Source: CAWJEL01 sp964647255 (lineage in GTDB: Bacteria; Chloroflexota; Anaerolineae; CG2-30-64-16). Taken from it: a stretch of DNA of 64,000 bases. The notes below the pieces were generated by a model. That model did not search any database. It was not told the DNA's origin and saw only the letters and a program-made list of their open reading frames with translations. Positions within the stretch are counted from its first letter, which is position 1; each line of letters opens with the position of its first letter. The stretch lies in assembly GCA_964647255.1 (NCBI GenBank), contig CAZYGI010000012.1, forward strand, positions 8,596 to 72,595, read 5' to 3'. Shown in pieces: positions 43,397 through 51,263 of the stretch. Made by a program: the position numbers and the translations under genes.

Positions 43397-44586
43397 ACCA
43401 GCAGCCGGCCGGCCAGCCGGCACCGCGCGTCGACGGATCCACGCTCGGGCTTATCCTGGCGCTGCTGATTCCGTCAACCGGCGTCGTTCAACGCTACCTC
43501 GGCACAATCGGCCTCGCGGCCTATCTCGTGATCGCCGGCGCGGTGCTTGCGCTGGGCCGCAAATACGGCTCCGCAACGCTGGCGCCCAGGCTGACCGAGC
43601 GGTGCCTCAGGTGGCTGACGGCCGCGACTTTCGCGCTCCTCCTGGCGATCCTGTTGATCGGGTATCCGCTCGCCAACTCCGGGCGGTTGGGCGGTGGGAG
43701 CGATCGGGATGATGCCCTGAATATCGCCACGACGGCGCTGCTGCGTGGCGAGTATCCGTACCATGCCGTGACCTATCTGGGCAACCCCATCAGCCCTCTG
43801 CCCGGCGCGTTGGTGCTCGCCGCGCCCTTCGTCATGCTCGGCAGCAGCGCCTACCAGAACTTCTTCTGGTTGATCGCCTTTCTACTGACCATGAACGTGC
43901 ATTTGCGGGATCGCCGTCGGGCGCTGTGCCTGCTGTGGGCGATCCTTGCGCTCTCCCCGGTCGTGCTCCAGGAGTACGTGACCGGGGGAGATTTACTGGC
44001 GAACAGTCTTTATGTCTTCTTGTTTGTCCTGTGGCTGGTGCGCATCGTCCCCCGCACGGATGTCAGCGGCTGGAGCAAGGCGGTGCTGGCTGCCCTGCTG
44101 GGGATCGGGCTCGCGTCGCGTGCTAACTTTCTGCTGCTCGTGCCGCTGCTCCTGGCGACGCTGGTCGAGCGTGCCGGCTGGCGGCCGGCGCTCAAGTCGC
44201 TCGCCATCACCGGCCTGACCTTCGCACTGCTGACAATTCCATTCTATCTGCACGATCCGGCGGGATTTTCGCCGCTGCACACCACCGATGAACTCGGCAG
44301 CTACGAGATCGTCCTGCCGTTCGCCGGGACGCTGATTCCCCTGGCCGCCGGCCTCCTGGCGCTGGTGCTGGCAGTCCGACGCGGCCAACGCGATCTGCTG
44401 CGGGCCAGTGCGATCGTGCTGGCGTTTCCCGTTCTATGCGGGGTCATCCTTGGGTCTATCTACGCCCGATGGCCCAACTTCTACTTTGCTGGGTTCGGGT
44501 TGGCGTTTCTCTTCTTCGGGGCAGCAAGGGCTGCGCAGATGCCCGATAGCAATCGAATCAATCACAGACAGGGAGGCTTTGAGTAG
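43393..44586 (+). CDS. Polytopic membrane protein, GT-C glycosyltransferase-like
   Basis: 397 aa with ~10 hydrophobic segments. After the second segment comes GGGSDRDDALNIATTALLRGEYPYHAVTYLGNPISPLPG, the acidic loop and NPY-type pattern of integral membrane mannosyl/arabinosyl-type GT-C enzymes. The C-terminus is membrane-embedded with no large soluble domain. Donor and acceptor unknown. Translationally coupled (ATGA) to the Arr fusion and followed 3 nt later by the PIG-L gene. Confidence 0.75.
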   Translation: MNQQPAGQPAPRVDGSTLGLILALLIPSTGVVQRYLGTIGLAAYLVIAGAVLALGRKYGSATLAPRLTERCLRWLTAATFALLLAILLIGYPLANSGRLGGGSDRDDALNIATTALLRGEYPYHAVTYLGNPISPLPGALVLAAPFVMLGSSAYQNFFWLIAFLLTMNVHLRDRRRALCLLWAILALSPVVLQEYVTGGDLLANSLYVFLFVLWLVRIVPRTDVSGWSKAVLAALLGIGLASRANFLLLVPLLLATLVERAGWRPALKSLAITGLTFALLTIPFYLHDPAGFSPLHTTDELGSYEIVLPFAGTLIPLAAGLLALVLAVRRGQRDLLRASAIVLAFPVLCGVILGSIYARWPNFYFAGFGLAFLFFGAARAAQMPDSNRINHRQGGFE

Positions 44587-44589
44587 GGT

Positions 44590-45315
44590 ATGACTGACGA
44601 CAAACGGTTCGACGTAAGTCAGTTCGGGGACGCGGTGAAGCGCGTTTTGGTGGTTGCCGCGCACCCGGACGATCTGGAGACGACCAGTGGCGGCACTCTG
44701 GCGCTATTGATCGCGCGCGGCGTCGAAGTGGCGCTGCTGTTGGGGACAGACGGCGACATCGGCACGCACGATGTGAGCTTTACGCGCGAGACACTGGCCG
44801 CCGTCCGCCGGGAGGAGACGCTGGCCGGTGCAGCCGTGTTGGGGATCCAGGATGTCTTCTTCCTGGGCCGCCACGACGGTGAACTCGTCGCCGATCTGGC
44901 GCTGCGCGCCGAAGTGGCGGGCGTTTATCGCCGGTGGCAACCCGACACCGTCTTCACCTTCGATCCGGCCTGGGGCGGCCAGGCGCATCCCGACCACACC
45001 GCCGCCGGCCGCGCGGCCGTGGATGCCTACATGCCGTCCAAGATGGAGCTTTACCATCCGGAGCAGCTTGTGGATGGCGTCGGCGTCGCCAACGTTCAAC
45101 GCTTCTTCTTCTTCGGCGGCAGCAACCGCGAGGGGGAAATCACCGTGGACATCGCGCCGATGTGGGACAAGAAAATCGCGGCCACGCGCTGCCACGTCAG
45201 CCAGTTCGGCCAAAAGGAAGAAGCTCTGGAGTGGCTGGCGCGCTGGAACCATGAGATGGGGCAGTGCTGCGGGCTAGAGTACGCCGAGACGTTTCACCCG
45301 ATGAGCGTGTGGTAG
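44590..45315 (+). CDS. PIG-L (LmbE-like) family deacetylase
   Basis: 241 aa. The zinc-binding motif AHPDD is at 24-28 and HPDH at 133-136 (AWGGQAHPDHTAAG), as in N-acetylglucosaminyl-PI and mycothiol/bacillithiol deacetylases. It likely removes an N-acetyl group from a sugar; the substrate is not indicated. Third gene of the Arr/GT-C/PIG-L operon, so the deacetylated sugar may be linked to the membrane glycosyltransferase. Confidence 0.9.
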   Translation: MTDDKRFDVSQFGDAVKRVLVVAAHPDDLETTSGGTLALLIARGVEVALLLGTDGDIGTHDVSFTRETLAAVRREETLAGAAVLGIQDVFFLGRHDGELVADLALRAEVAGVYRRWQPDTVFTFDPAWGGQAHPDHTAAGRAAVDAYMPSKMELYHPEQLVDGVGVANVQRFFFFGGSNREGEITVDIAPMWDKKIAATRCHVSQFGQKEEALEWLARWNHEMGQCCGLEYAETFHPMSVW

Positions 45316-45351
45316 CCGAACGCTGGACCCTCGACGCTGGCCCCTGGAGAA

Positions 45352-45375
45352 CAGACTATCGTCTATCGTCCGTCC
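45352..45375. repeat. Heptad repeat that forms the 3' end of mogA
   Basis: TATCGTCTATCGTCCGTCC shows a CGTCTAT 7-base period; read on the minus strand it encodes the end of MogA (TDDRR and stop). Confidence 0.55.
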
Positions 45376-45871
45376 GGTGATGTCGCTCCGCTGCAGGCGC
45401 CTCGTGCAGCAGCTCGATGGCGTGCGGCAGCACCGGGGCGACCGTTGCCAGGTTTTCCACCGCGCCTTTCGGGCTGCCGGGCAGGTTGACGATGAGCGCC
45501 CGACCCCGGATGCCCGCGATCCCGCGGCTGAGCATGGCATGAGGGGTGACGCGGAGGCTGGCGGCGCGCATGGCTTCCGCCAGGCCCGGCGCCTCCCGCT
45601 CGATCACGGTGCGGGTGGCCTCAGGCGTGACATCACGCGGCGCGAAGCCGGTGCCGCCGGTCGTCAGGATCAGATCGAGGCCGGCAGCGTCGGCCCATGC
45701 GCTTAGCGTGGCGGCAATAGCGGCTCGATCGTCGGGCACGAGCGCGCGCTGAACGACCTGTGCGTCGGCGATCTGCGCCTCCGCCGCCGCCGCAACGGCC
45801 GGCCCGCTCAGATCCGCTCGCTCGCCTCGTGCGCTGCGGTCGCTCACGGTCAAAACGCCGACTTGGATCAT
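45356..45871 (-). CDS. mogA: MogA/MoaB family molybdenum cofactor protein
   Basis: 171 aa from the ATG at 45871 (MIQVGVLTVSDRSARGERADLSG). The motifs LTTGGTGFAPRDVTPEATRTVIEREAPGL and LIVNLPGSPKGAVENL are the molybdopterin-binding site of MogA/MoaB, which adenylylates molybdopterin before metal insertion. The C-terminal tail RHHRTDDRR is repeat-derived and unlike the family. Alone here, without other mo genes. Confidence 0.9.
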   Translation of the reverse strand: MIQVGVLTVSDRSARGERADLSGPAVAAAAEAQIADAQVVQRALVPDDRAAIAATLSAWADAAGLDLILTTGGTGFAPRDVTPEATRTVIEREAPGLAEAMRAASLRVTPHAMLSRGIAGIRGRALIVNLPGSPKGAVENLATVAPVLPHAIELLHEAPAAERHHRTDDRR

Positions 45872-45902
45872 CGCCTCTCCCTGCCCCTCAAAGAAGCACA
45901 AG

Positions 45903-45939
45903 AAGCCCGGCATTTGACCTGACGTCAAACGCCGAGCTT
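45903..45939 (-). terminator. Terminator of the S10-spc-alpha-L13 superoperon
   Basis: Minus-strand arms (45924-45939 and 45903-45918) pair over 16 bp with two wobbles and a 5-nt loop, followed by CTTGTGCTTCTTTG. Located 30 bases after the rpsI stop. Confidence 0.8.
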
Positions 45940-45964
45940 CCAGCAACCAGCAACCAGCTTCCGA
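45937..45964. repeat. CAGCAAC heptad tract after rpsI
   Basis: CCAGCAACCAGCAACCAGC: two and a half copies of a 7-base unit between the rpsI stop and the terminator. Confidence 0.6.
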
Positions 45965-45967
45965 AAA

Positions 45968-46360
45968 CTAGCGCTTGGTGTACTGCGGGGCCTTGCGGGC
46001 GCGCTTCAGACCGTACTTCTTGCGTTCCTTGGCGCGAGCGTCGCGGGCCAACAGGCCGTTCTTCTTCAGCACCGGCCGCAGGTTTTCATCCACCTCGCAC
46101 AAGGCGCGGGCGATGCCCTGGGCGCACGCGCCGGCCTGGCCGGTCAACCCGCCGCCCTCCACGTGGATGCTGATGTTGTAGCTGCTGGTCGATTCCGTCA
46201 TGGTCAACGGCCGGGTCACAGCCAACATGTCCGTCTGCCGCGGGAAGTACTCTTCCATCTTGCGCTCATTGACCACGATCGTGCCGGTGCCGGGATAGAT
46301 GCGCACCCGCGCCGAACTGGTCTTGCGGCGACCTACTGCCTCAAAATACCTGGCTGACAT
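45968..46360 (-). CDS. rpsI: 30S ribosomal protein S9
   Basis: 130 aa. Starts SARYFEAVGRRKTSSARVRI and ends APQYTKR; the basic C-terminal tail reaches the P-site tRNA. Last gene of the ribosomal superoperon, 14 nt after rplM. Confidence 0.97.
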   Translation of the reverse strand: MSARYFEAVGRRKTSSARVRIYPGTGTIVVNERKMEEYFPRQTDMLAVTRPLTMTESTSSYNISIHVEGGGLTGQAGACAQGIARALCEVDENLRPVLKKNGLLARDARAKERKKYGLKRARKAPQYTKR

Positions 46361-46374
46361 CTACAATATCTCCT

Positions 46375-46812
46375 CTACGCAAGCGGGAAAGGCTTCGGTT
46401 GCTGGGCGGCATGCGGATGCTGGGGCCCGGCGTAAACCTTCAGCTTCTTCATCAACTGGTGGCGCAGACGGTTCCGGTTGAGCATGCCCAACACGGCGGC
46501 CTGGATCACCCGATCGGGATGGGTCTTGAGTTGGTCGCGCAGGCTGATCTCGGTCAAACCGCTCGGATAGCCGGAATAGCGATAGTAGAACTTTTCGTCC
46601 ATTTTCCGGCCGGTGGTCCGGATCTTCTCGGCGTTGACAACGATCACAAAGTCACCGCAATCCATGCCCGGCGTGTAGATCGGCTTATGCTTCCCCTTCA
46701 AGACATTGGCAATCTGCGTCGCCAGCCGGCCCAGGGTCTTGCCGGTGGCGTCCACCACGTACCATTCACGGCTCGCATCGGCGTCCGTCGCTGTCGCGGA
46801 ATAAGTTCTCAC
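46375..46812 (-). CDS. rplM: 50S ribosomal protein L13
   Basis: 145 aa. REWYVVDATGKTLGRLATQIA and LKGKHKPIYTPGMDCGDFVIVVNAEKI are the L13 core; early large-subunit assembly protein. Pairs with rpsI as in most bacteria. Confidence 0.97.
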   Translation of the reverse strand: MRTYSATATDADASREWYVVDATGKTLGRLATQIANVLKGKHKPIYTPGMDCGDFVIVVNAEKIRTTGRKMDEKFYYRYSGYPSGLTEISLRDQLKTHPDRVIQAAVLGMLNRNRLRHQLMKKLKVYAGPQHPHAAQQPKPFPLA

Positions 46813-46834
46813 TTTGGTCTTGCTCCTTGTTCAC

Positions 46835-46917
46835 ACGACGATGGACGATGGACGACAAACCATTCACTGGTGTCTCTGGTCAATCGTCAATGGTCAATCG
46901 TCACTCATCAACCGTCG
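46835..46917. repeat. Heptad repeat tract with complementary arms between truA and rplM
   Basis: GGACGATGGACGATGGACGA (GGACGAT unit, 46842-46856 region) is followed ~25 nt later by GGTCAATCGTCAATGGTCAA and further CAATCGTC units (46879-46917), an imperfect reverse complement, so the transcript can fold. Confidence 0.75.
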
Positions 46918-47691
46918 TTACTCGTAATCCACTTGCATCAGGCACAAGCCGCAGGCAGGGGCCGGAGGAGCGGCAAGCGAGCGATCCCGGCTCGCCAGCA
47001 CCTCAGCCACCCGTTCGACCGGCCAGACGCCCGTGCCTGCTTGAAGCTGGGCGCTGACCAGGCAACGCACCATACCCCGCAGGAAGCCGCTGCCCACCAC
47101 GTTAAAGGTGAGGCGTTCGTCCGACCGCTGCCATTCGGCGGCAAAGATCGCCCGGACCGTGCTTTCCCCCTGCGTCGGCTGGCCGAAGCTGGCGAAGTCA
47201 TGGACTCCGACCAGCAGAGCGGCTGCCCGCTGCATGGCCGCCAGATCGAGCGGTGCCGTCACCAGGTGGCTGTACCGCCGATCCAGTGGCGACCGCCAGG
47301 GCTGGTTCAGAACCGCGTACCGGTAGTGCCGGGCCACGGCGCTGAACCGGGGGTGCCATGTTGGCTCCGCCGGACCGACCTCCCGCACCGCCACATCTTG
47401 CGGCAGCACCGCATTCATGGCTCGCTGAAGCACCGGCAGCTCATAACGCCACGTCGTCCAGAAGCCGATCACCTGACCGGCGGCGTGGACGCCCGTGTCG
47501 GTGCGTCCAGCCCCGGCGACCCGAGTAGGCGCCTGGCTCACCTGTTCCAGGGCCGCTTCAAGCACGCCCTGGACAGTGCGCCCCTGGGCCTGCCATTGGA
47601 AGCCCAGGAAGTCGGCACCGTCATAGGCGACCGTCGCTCGCACGTAGCGGCGTCCCTCGTTCAAAAGCCGTGGTCTCAGCCTGGCCTGCAT
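46918..47691 (-). CDS. truA: tRNA pseudouridine synthase A
   Basis: 257 aa. Catalytic D65 lies in AGRTDTGVHAAGQV; RATVAYDGADFLGFQWQ and the C-terminal FLRGMVRCLVSAQLQAGTG are family motifs. Modifies positions 38-40 of the tRNA anticodon loop. In its usual place between rplQ and rplM. Confidence 0.94.
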   Translation of the reverse strand: MQARLRPRLLNEGRRYVRATVAYDGADFLGFQWQAQGRTVQGVLEAALEQVSQAPTRVAGAGRTDTGVHAAGQVIGFWTTWRYELPVLQRAMNAVLPQDVAVREVGPAEPTWHPRFSAVARHYRYAVLNQPWRSPLDRRYSHLVTAPLDLAAMQRAAALLVGVHDFASFGQPTQGESTVRAIFAAEWQRSDERLTFNVVGSGFLRGMVRCLVSAQLQAGTGVWPVERVAEVLASRDRSLAAPPAPACGLCLMQVDYE

Positions 47692-47723
47692 TTATTTGCT
47701 GTGAAAGTGCCTGAAAAGACGCC

Positions 47724-48233
47724 TTACTTGCTCGCCTTGCCGTCCTTCGGCTTGACGGTCTTGGCCTCTGCGCTGCCGCGGCGGCCGAACAGGCTGCGGC
47801 GCGGCTTCTCTTCGACCGCCTTCTTGGGCTTGTCGGCCTCGGCCTCGGCGGCGCGGTCGCCCCGCGCCACCAGCTCCAGCACAACCATCTCAGCGCCATC
47901 GCCCAGGCGCGGCCCGACCTTCACGATCCGGGTGTAGCCACCGGCGCGCTCGGCGAACCGCGGCGCGATGTGATTGAAGAGACGCTTAGTCACCTCAGGA
48001 TCGGTGATGACCGCCGCCGCGATACGGTGCGCGTGCACGTTGTTTCCGCCCTCGGCCACGCCGCGCTTCGCCACGGTGATCAAGTGTTCGGCCTCGCCGC
48101 GAATCGAGAGGGCCTTCGCCTGGGTCGTGCTGATGCGGTCGTACCGGAACAACTCGGTAATCAGGCCGCGGAACAGCGCCTTACGCTGTGACGTGTTGCG
48201 GCCTAGCTTATATCCTGCAACCCCATGATTCAT
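47724..48233 (-). CDS. rplQ: 50S ribosomal protein L17 with a long C-terminal tail
   Basis: 169 aa against ~115-125 usual. Core MNHGVAGYKLGRNTSQRKALFRGL to GPRLGDGAEMVVLEL is normal L17. The last ~45 residues (AEAEADKPKKAVEEKPRRSLFGRR and on) are a charged tail absent in E. coli. Downstream of rpoA as expected. Confidence 0.95.
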   Translation of the reverse strand: MNHGVAGYKLGRNTSQRKALFRGLITELFRYDRISTTQAKALSIRGEAEHLITVAKRGVAEGGNNVHAHRIAAAVITDPEVTKRLFNHIAPRFAERAGGYTRIVKVGPRLGDGAEMVVLELVARGDRAAEAEADKPKKAVEEKPRRSLFGRRGSAEAKTVKPKDGKASK

Positions 48234-48267
48234 GACAAAACTCCGTTATCGTCGCGGATCGCGAACC

Positions 48268-49260
48268 CTAATTATCGTCGTCCGAGTCGCTGTCCTCATC
48301 CAGCCCGGCGGGAACGCCCGGCTGATAGGAGATGGCAGACAGGAAGCCCTTCACCTCCAGCCGCTCGACCAGCTCATTGAGCGACTTGCGGCCAAAATTC
48401 CGGATGGCCAGGATCTCCTCTTCGCCCTTCTCCAGCCGTTCCAGCACCTCACCCACCTTGGTGATGCCGGCGCGTTTCAAGCAGTTGTATGCCCGCACCG
48501 ACAGCTCCAGCTCCTCGATCGGCACGTCGTAGATCCGGCTTGGCAGTCCGCGCACCTCGGCGCCGATGACCTCGGCCGGCAGCACGTCCGCACCGGCGAT
48601 CAACACCAGATGCCGCACCAACAGCTTCGCCGATTCGCGCAAGGCGAAGTCGGGAGTCAGCGTACCGTCCGTCCAAATTTCCAACACCACACGGTCGTAG
48701 TTCGTCTGCTGGCCAATGCGTGCACGGCCCACAGTGTAGTTGACCTTGCGCACCGGGCTGTAGATGGCATCCACCGGGATTTCGCCGAGCGGCAGCTTGC
48801 CCCGCTCTTCGGCCGGCGAATAGCCACGACCGACGCTGACGGTCATCTCGATGTCCAGATCAACTTCCGGCGAATCCGCGTTGAGCAGCAGGAGCTCCGG
48901 GTTGACGATCTCCACCTCAGGCGGGCAGATCAGATCACCGGCGGTCAGCGGCCCCTCGCTGCGCACGTCCACGTGCAAACGGACCGGCTCGTCCGAGTCG
49001 CTTTTGAGCCGGATCTGTTTGATATTGAGCAGCAGCGCCGTGGTGTCCTCGCGCACATTCGGGATGGGCGAGAATTCGTGGTGCACGCCGCTGATGCGGA
49101 TAGACGAGACCGCCGCGCCTTGGAGCGAGGACAGCAGCACCCGCCGCAGGGCGTTGCCCAGGGTGATGCCGAATCCCGGCTCCAGCGGCCCGATCACGAA
49201 CTTGCCGTAGTTACGTGCGCTCGCTTCACGCTCGATCTTGGGCAACACAAAGTTCAACAA
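48268..49260 (-). CDS. rpoA: DNA-directed RNA polymerase subunit alpha
   Basis: 331 aa from a TTG at 49260 (LLNFVLPKIEREASARNYGKF), with AAAGGGGGG upstream; further upstream is repeat DNA, not coding. N-terminal domain (to ~230) for assembly and beta binding, C-terminal domain (~245-315, YNCLKRAGITKVGEVLERL, IRNFGRKSLNELVERLE) contacting UP elements and activators, then an acidic tail DEDSDSDDDN. Standard alpha-operon position. Confidence 0.96.
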   Translation of the reverse strand: MLNFVLPKIEREASARNYGKFVIGPLEPGFGITLGNALRRVLLSSLQGAAVSSIRISGVHHEFSPIPNVREDTTALLLNIKQIRLKSDSDEPVRLHVDVRSEGPLTAGDLICPPEVEIVNPELLLLNADSPEVDLDIEMTVSVGRGYSPAEERGKLPLGEIPVDAIYSPVRKVNYTVGRARIGQQTNYDRVVLEIWTDGTLTPDFALRESAKLLVRHLVLIAGADVLPAEVIGAEVRGLPSRIYDVPIEELELSVRAYNCLKRAGITKVGEVLERLEKGEEEILAIRNFGRKSLNELVERLEVKGFLSAISYQPGVPAGLDEDSDSDDDN

Positions 49261-49282
49261 AGTTGCACCCCCCTTTCGAGAC

Positions 49283-49372
49283 TGACGATGGACCATGGAT
49301 GGTGGCCATGGACCACAGACGATAGACGATGGCTGGTATCCGATTGTCCAAGATCTATCGTCTATCGTCAAC
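49283..49372. repeat. Heptad repeat tract with a perfect 13-bp inverted repeat between rpsD and rpoA
   Basis: GACGATAGACGAT (49318-49330) and ATCGTCTATCGTC (49357-49369) are exact reverse complements; both are built from a 7-base unit. The tract also has CCATGG...CCATGG. It ends next to the rpsD stop codon. Confidence 0.8.
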
Positions 49373-49373
49373 G

Positions 49374-50009
49374 TCAGCGGCTGTAGTACTCGACGATCAA
49401 CTGCTCGTTCAACGGCAGATCAATGGTCTGGCGATCGGGCGAGCCGACAATGCGGCCGCTCAACCTGGCCTCATCGAACTGCAGCCATTCCGGCATGGCG
49501 CGCTGGCCCAGCTTGTCGCTCACGGTCTTGAAGTAACCGTTGCTGCGGCTGGTCGGGCGCACGTCGATGACGTCACCGACTTCCACCAGGTAGGAGGGCA
49601 CGTTATGATTATGCCCGTTGAGCATAAAATGACCATGACGCACCAACTGCCGCGCCTGCGCGCGAGAGTCGGCCAGCCCCATGCGAAACACAACGTTATC
49701 CAGGCGGCGTTCCAACGTCAGCAACAGGGTGACGCCGGTTTGCCCTTTCACCCGCAGCGCACCGCGGAAATAGCGGCGGAACTGGCGCTCTTGGACGCCA
49801 TAAATGCGGCGGGCCTTCTGTTTTTCCCGCAACTGCGTCGCGTAGTCCGATGTCTTGTGCTTGAATGCGCCCTTCTTGCCATGCATGCCAGGCGCATAGT
49901 TACGCTTCTCAAAAGCGCACTTGGGCGAATAGCAGCGCTCGCCCTTCAGAAACAGCTTCATGTTTTCCCGGCGGCACAGCTTGCACACCGGATCAGTACG
50001 TCGTGCCAA
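49374..50009 (-). CDS. rpsD: 30S ribosomal protein S4, zinc-binding form
   Basis: 211 aa. Four cysteines near the N-terminus (C9, C12, C26, C31) form the zinc site; S4 RNA-binding domain follows at ~100-160 (RLDNVVFRMGLADSRAQARQLVRHGHF). Nucleates assembly of the small subunit. The usual alpha-operon order rpsM-rpsK-rpsD-rpoA is kept. Confidence 0.97.
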   Translation of the reverse strand: MARRTDPVCKLCRRENMKLFLKGERCYSPKCAFEKRNYAPGMHGKKGAFKHKTSDYATQLREKQKARRIYGVQERQFRRYFRGALRVKGQTGVTLLLTLERRLDNVVFRMGLADSRAQARQLVRHGHFMLNGHNHNVPSYLVEVGDVIDVRPTSRSNGYFKTVSDKLGQRAMPEWLQFDEARLSGRIVGSPDRQTIDLPLNEQLIVEYYSR

Positions 50010-50092
50010 TGGATCCTCCTGTACTTGTTATCGTTAGCCTGAGAGGTTTACAGCTTGGCGACTTTCATCCCTCTCTGAATGGGTTAATTGGA

Positions 50093-50163
50093 TGACTGGT
50101 GACTGGATGCTTGAAGCTGGAGAGCCGTTTCCAGTTTCTAGCGGCCAGCTTCTCGCTTCAAGC
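50093..50163. repeat. Heptad-like repeat tract between rpsK and rpsD
   Basis: GCTTGAAGC (50109-50117) pairs with GCTTCAAGC (50155-50163); the interior reads CTGGAGAG...CCAGCTTCTCG. The right arm runs into the rpsK stop codon. Confidence 0.65.
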
Positions 50164-50597
50164 TAGACGCGGCGCTTCTTGGGCGGGCGGCAGCCGTTGT
50201 GCGGGATGGGCGTGATGTCGGTAATGGCGCGCACCCGCAGCCCGGCGGCCTGCAGCGAGCGGATCGCCGACTCGCGGCCGGGGCCCGGCCCCTTCAGAAA
50301 GACGTCCGCTTCGCGCATGCCTGCGTCCAGCGCGGCGCGTGCGGCCTGTGTGGCCGCCATCTGAGCGGCGTAAGGGGTGCTCTTGCGGGACCCCTTGAAC
50401 CCCGCGGCGCCGGTGCTCGTCCAGGCAATCGTGTTGCCCTGCGGGTCGGTCACGGTCACGATCGTGTTATTGAACGTGGACTGGATGTGAACCTGGCCCT
50501 GCGGCACCAGTTTCTTCTCACGCCGCGGCCCAGCAGTCCGGCGCGGACGCTTCCCGCCGGTTGTGGCAGCGGCAGCTTGTGCGGTTGGTTTTGCCAT
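50163..50597 (-). CDS. rpsK: 30S ribosomal protein S11
   Basis: 144 aa; N-terminal ~25 residues are Ala/Arg/Lys-rich and longer than in E. coli. Core VHIQSTFNNTIVTVTDPQGN through ITDITPIPHNGCRPPKKRRV is fully conserved. Binds the 16S platform with S21/S7. Confidence 0.96.
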   Translation of the reverse strand: MAKPTAQAAAATTGGKRPRRTAGPRREKKLVPQGQVHIQSTFNNTIVTVTDPQGNTIAWTSTGAAGFKGSRKSTPYAAQMAATQAARAALDAGMREADVFLKGPGPGRESAIRSLQAAGLRVRAITDITPIPHNGCRPPKKRRV

Positions 50598-50691
50598 TCT
50601 ACGTTACTCCATGTGTGATGCAGCCACGTGTTGCGTGCCGTGCGGCGGCGTCTCAGTTCCGGGAGACCCCCACCGCCCCACGCATCAGGGC

Positions 50692-51069
50692 TTACTTCCG
50701 CGCGCGCTTCTTCCCCGGCACAGTGCGGCGGGCGCCGCGCTTCGTACGGGCATTCGTCCGTGTGCGCTGGCCGTGCGCCGGCAAATTGCGGCGATGGCGC
50801 AGCCCACGGTAGCAGTTGATTTCCTGCAGACGCTTGATGTTCATCGCCACCTCGCGCCGCAGATCGCCTTCCACCTTGTAGTTGCGCTCGATCACCTCAC
50901 GCAACTTAGCCACCTGCGCCTCGTCCAGGTCCTTGATCCGCACGTCCGGGCTGATGCCCGTCATGCTCAGGATCTCTCTGCTCGACGTAGGGCCAATGCC
51001 GTAGATATACGTCAGGCCGACTTCGACCCGCTTATCACGCGGCAGGTCTACACCTGCAATACGAGCCAT
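50692..51069 (-). CDS. rpsM: 30S ribosomal protein S13
   Basis: 125 aa from the ATG at 51069 (MARIAGVDLPRDKRVEVGLTYIYGIG). GLRHRRNLPAHGQRTRTNARTKRG and the basic tail are the S13 signature; contacts tRNA and the subunit bridge. GGAGGAAACGA upstream. Confidence 0.97.
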   Translation of the reverse strand: MARIAGVDLPRDKRVEVGLTYIYGIGPTSSREILSMTGISPDVRIKDLDEAQVAKLREVIERNYKVEGDLRREVAMNIKRLQEINCYRGLRHRRNLPAHGQRTRTNARTKRGARRTVPGKKRARK

Positions 51070-51089
51070 TCGTTTCCTCCAAATTCCGC

Positions 51090-51206
51090 CTAGTTGCCCT
51101 GGCGTTGTTTGTGCTTCGGATTCGTGCAGATGACGTGCACGACGCCGTGGCGCTTGATAATTCTGCACTTGCCGCACATTCGTTTGACCGAAGGTCGCAC
51201 TTTCAT
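51090..51206 (-). CDS. rpmJ: 50S ribosomal protein L36
   Basis: 38 aa, ATG at 51206, stop at 51090. Reads MKVRPSVKRMCGKCRIIKRH and ends with C27 and H32 of the CCCH zinc site (C11, C14, C27, H32). Too short for most gene callers' limits but unambiguous. Located between map and rpsM, 20 nt before rpsM. Confidence 0.97.
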   Translation of the reverse strand: MKVRPSVKRMCGKCRIIKRHGVVHVICTNPKHKQRQGN

Positions 51207-51263
51207 CGTAATTACTCCTCACCCGAGACCGGACCGGTTTCGACAACCCGCCCGGTTCGCTGT

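Noticed and set aside
46399..47937. 512-codon plus-strand open frame
   Set aside because: Runs antisense across rplM, truA and rplQ and the heptad tract between them; no domain.
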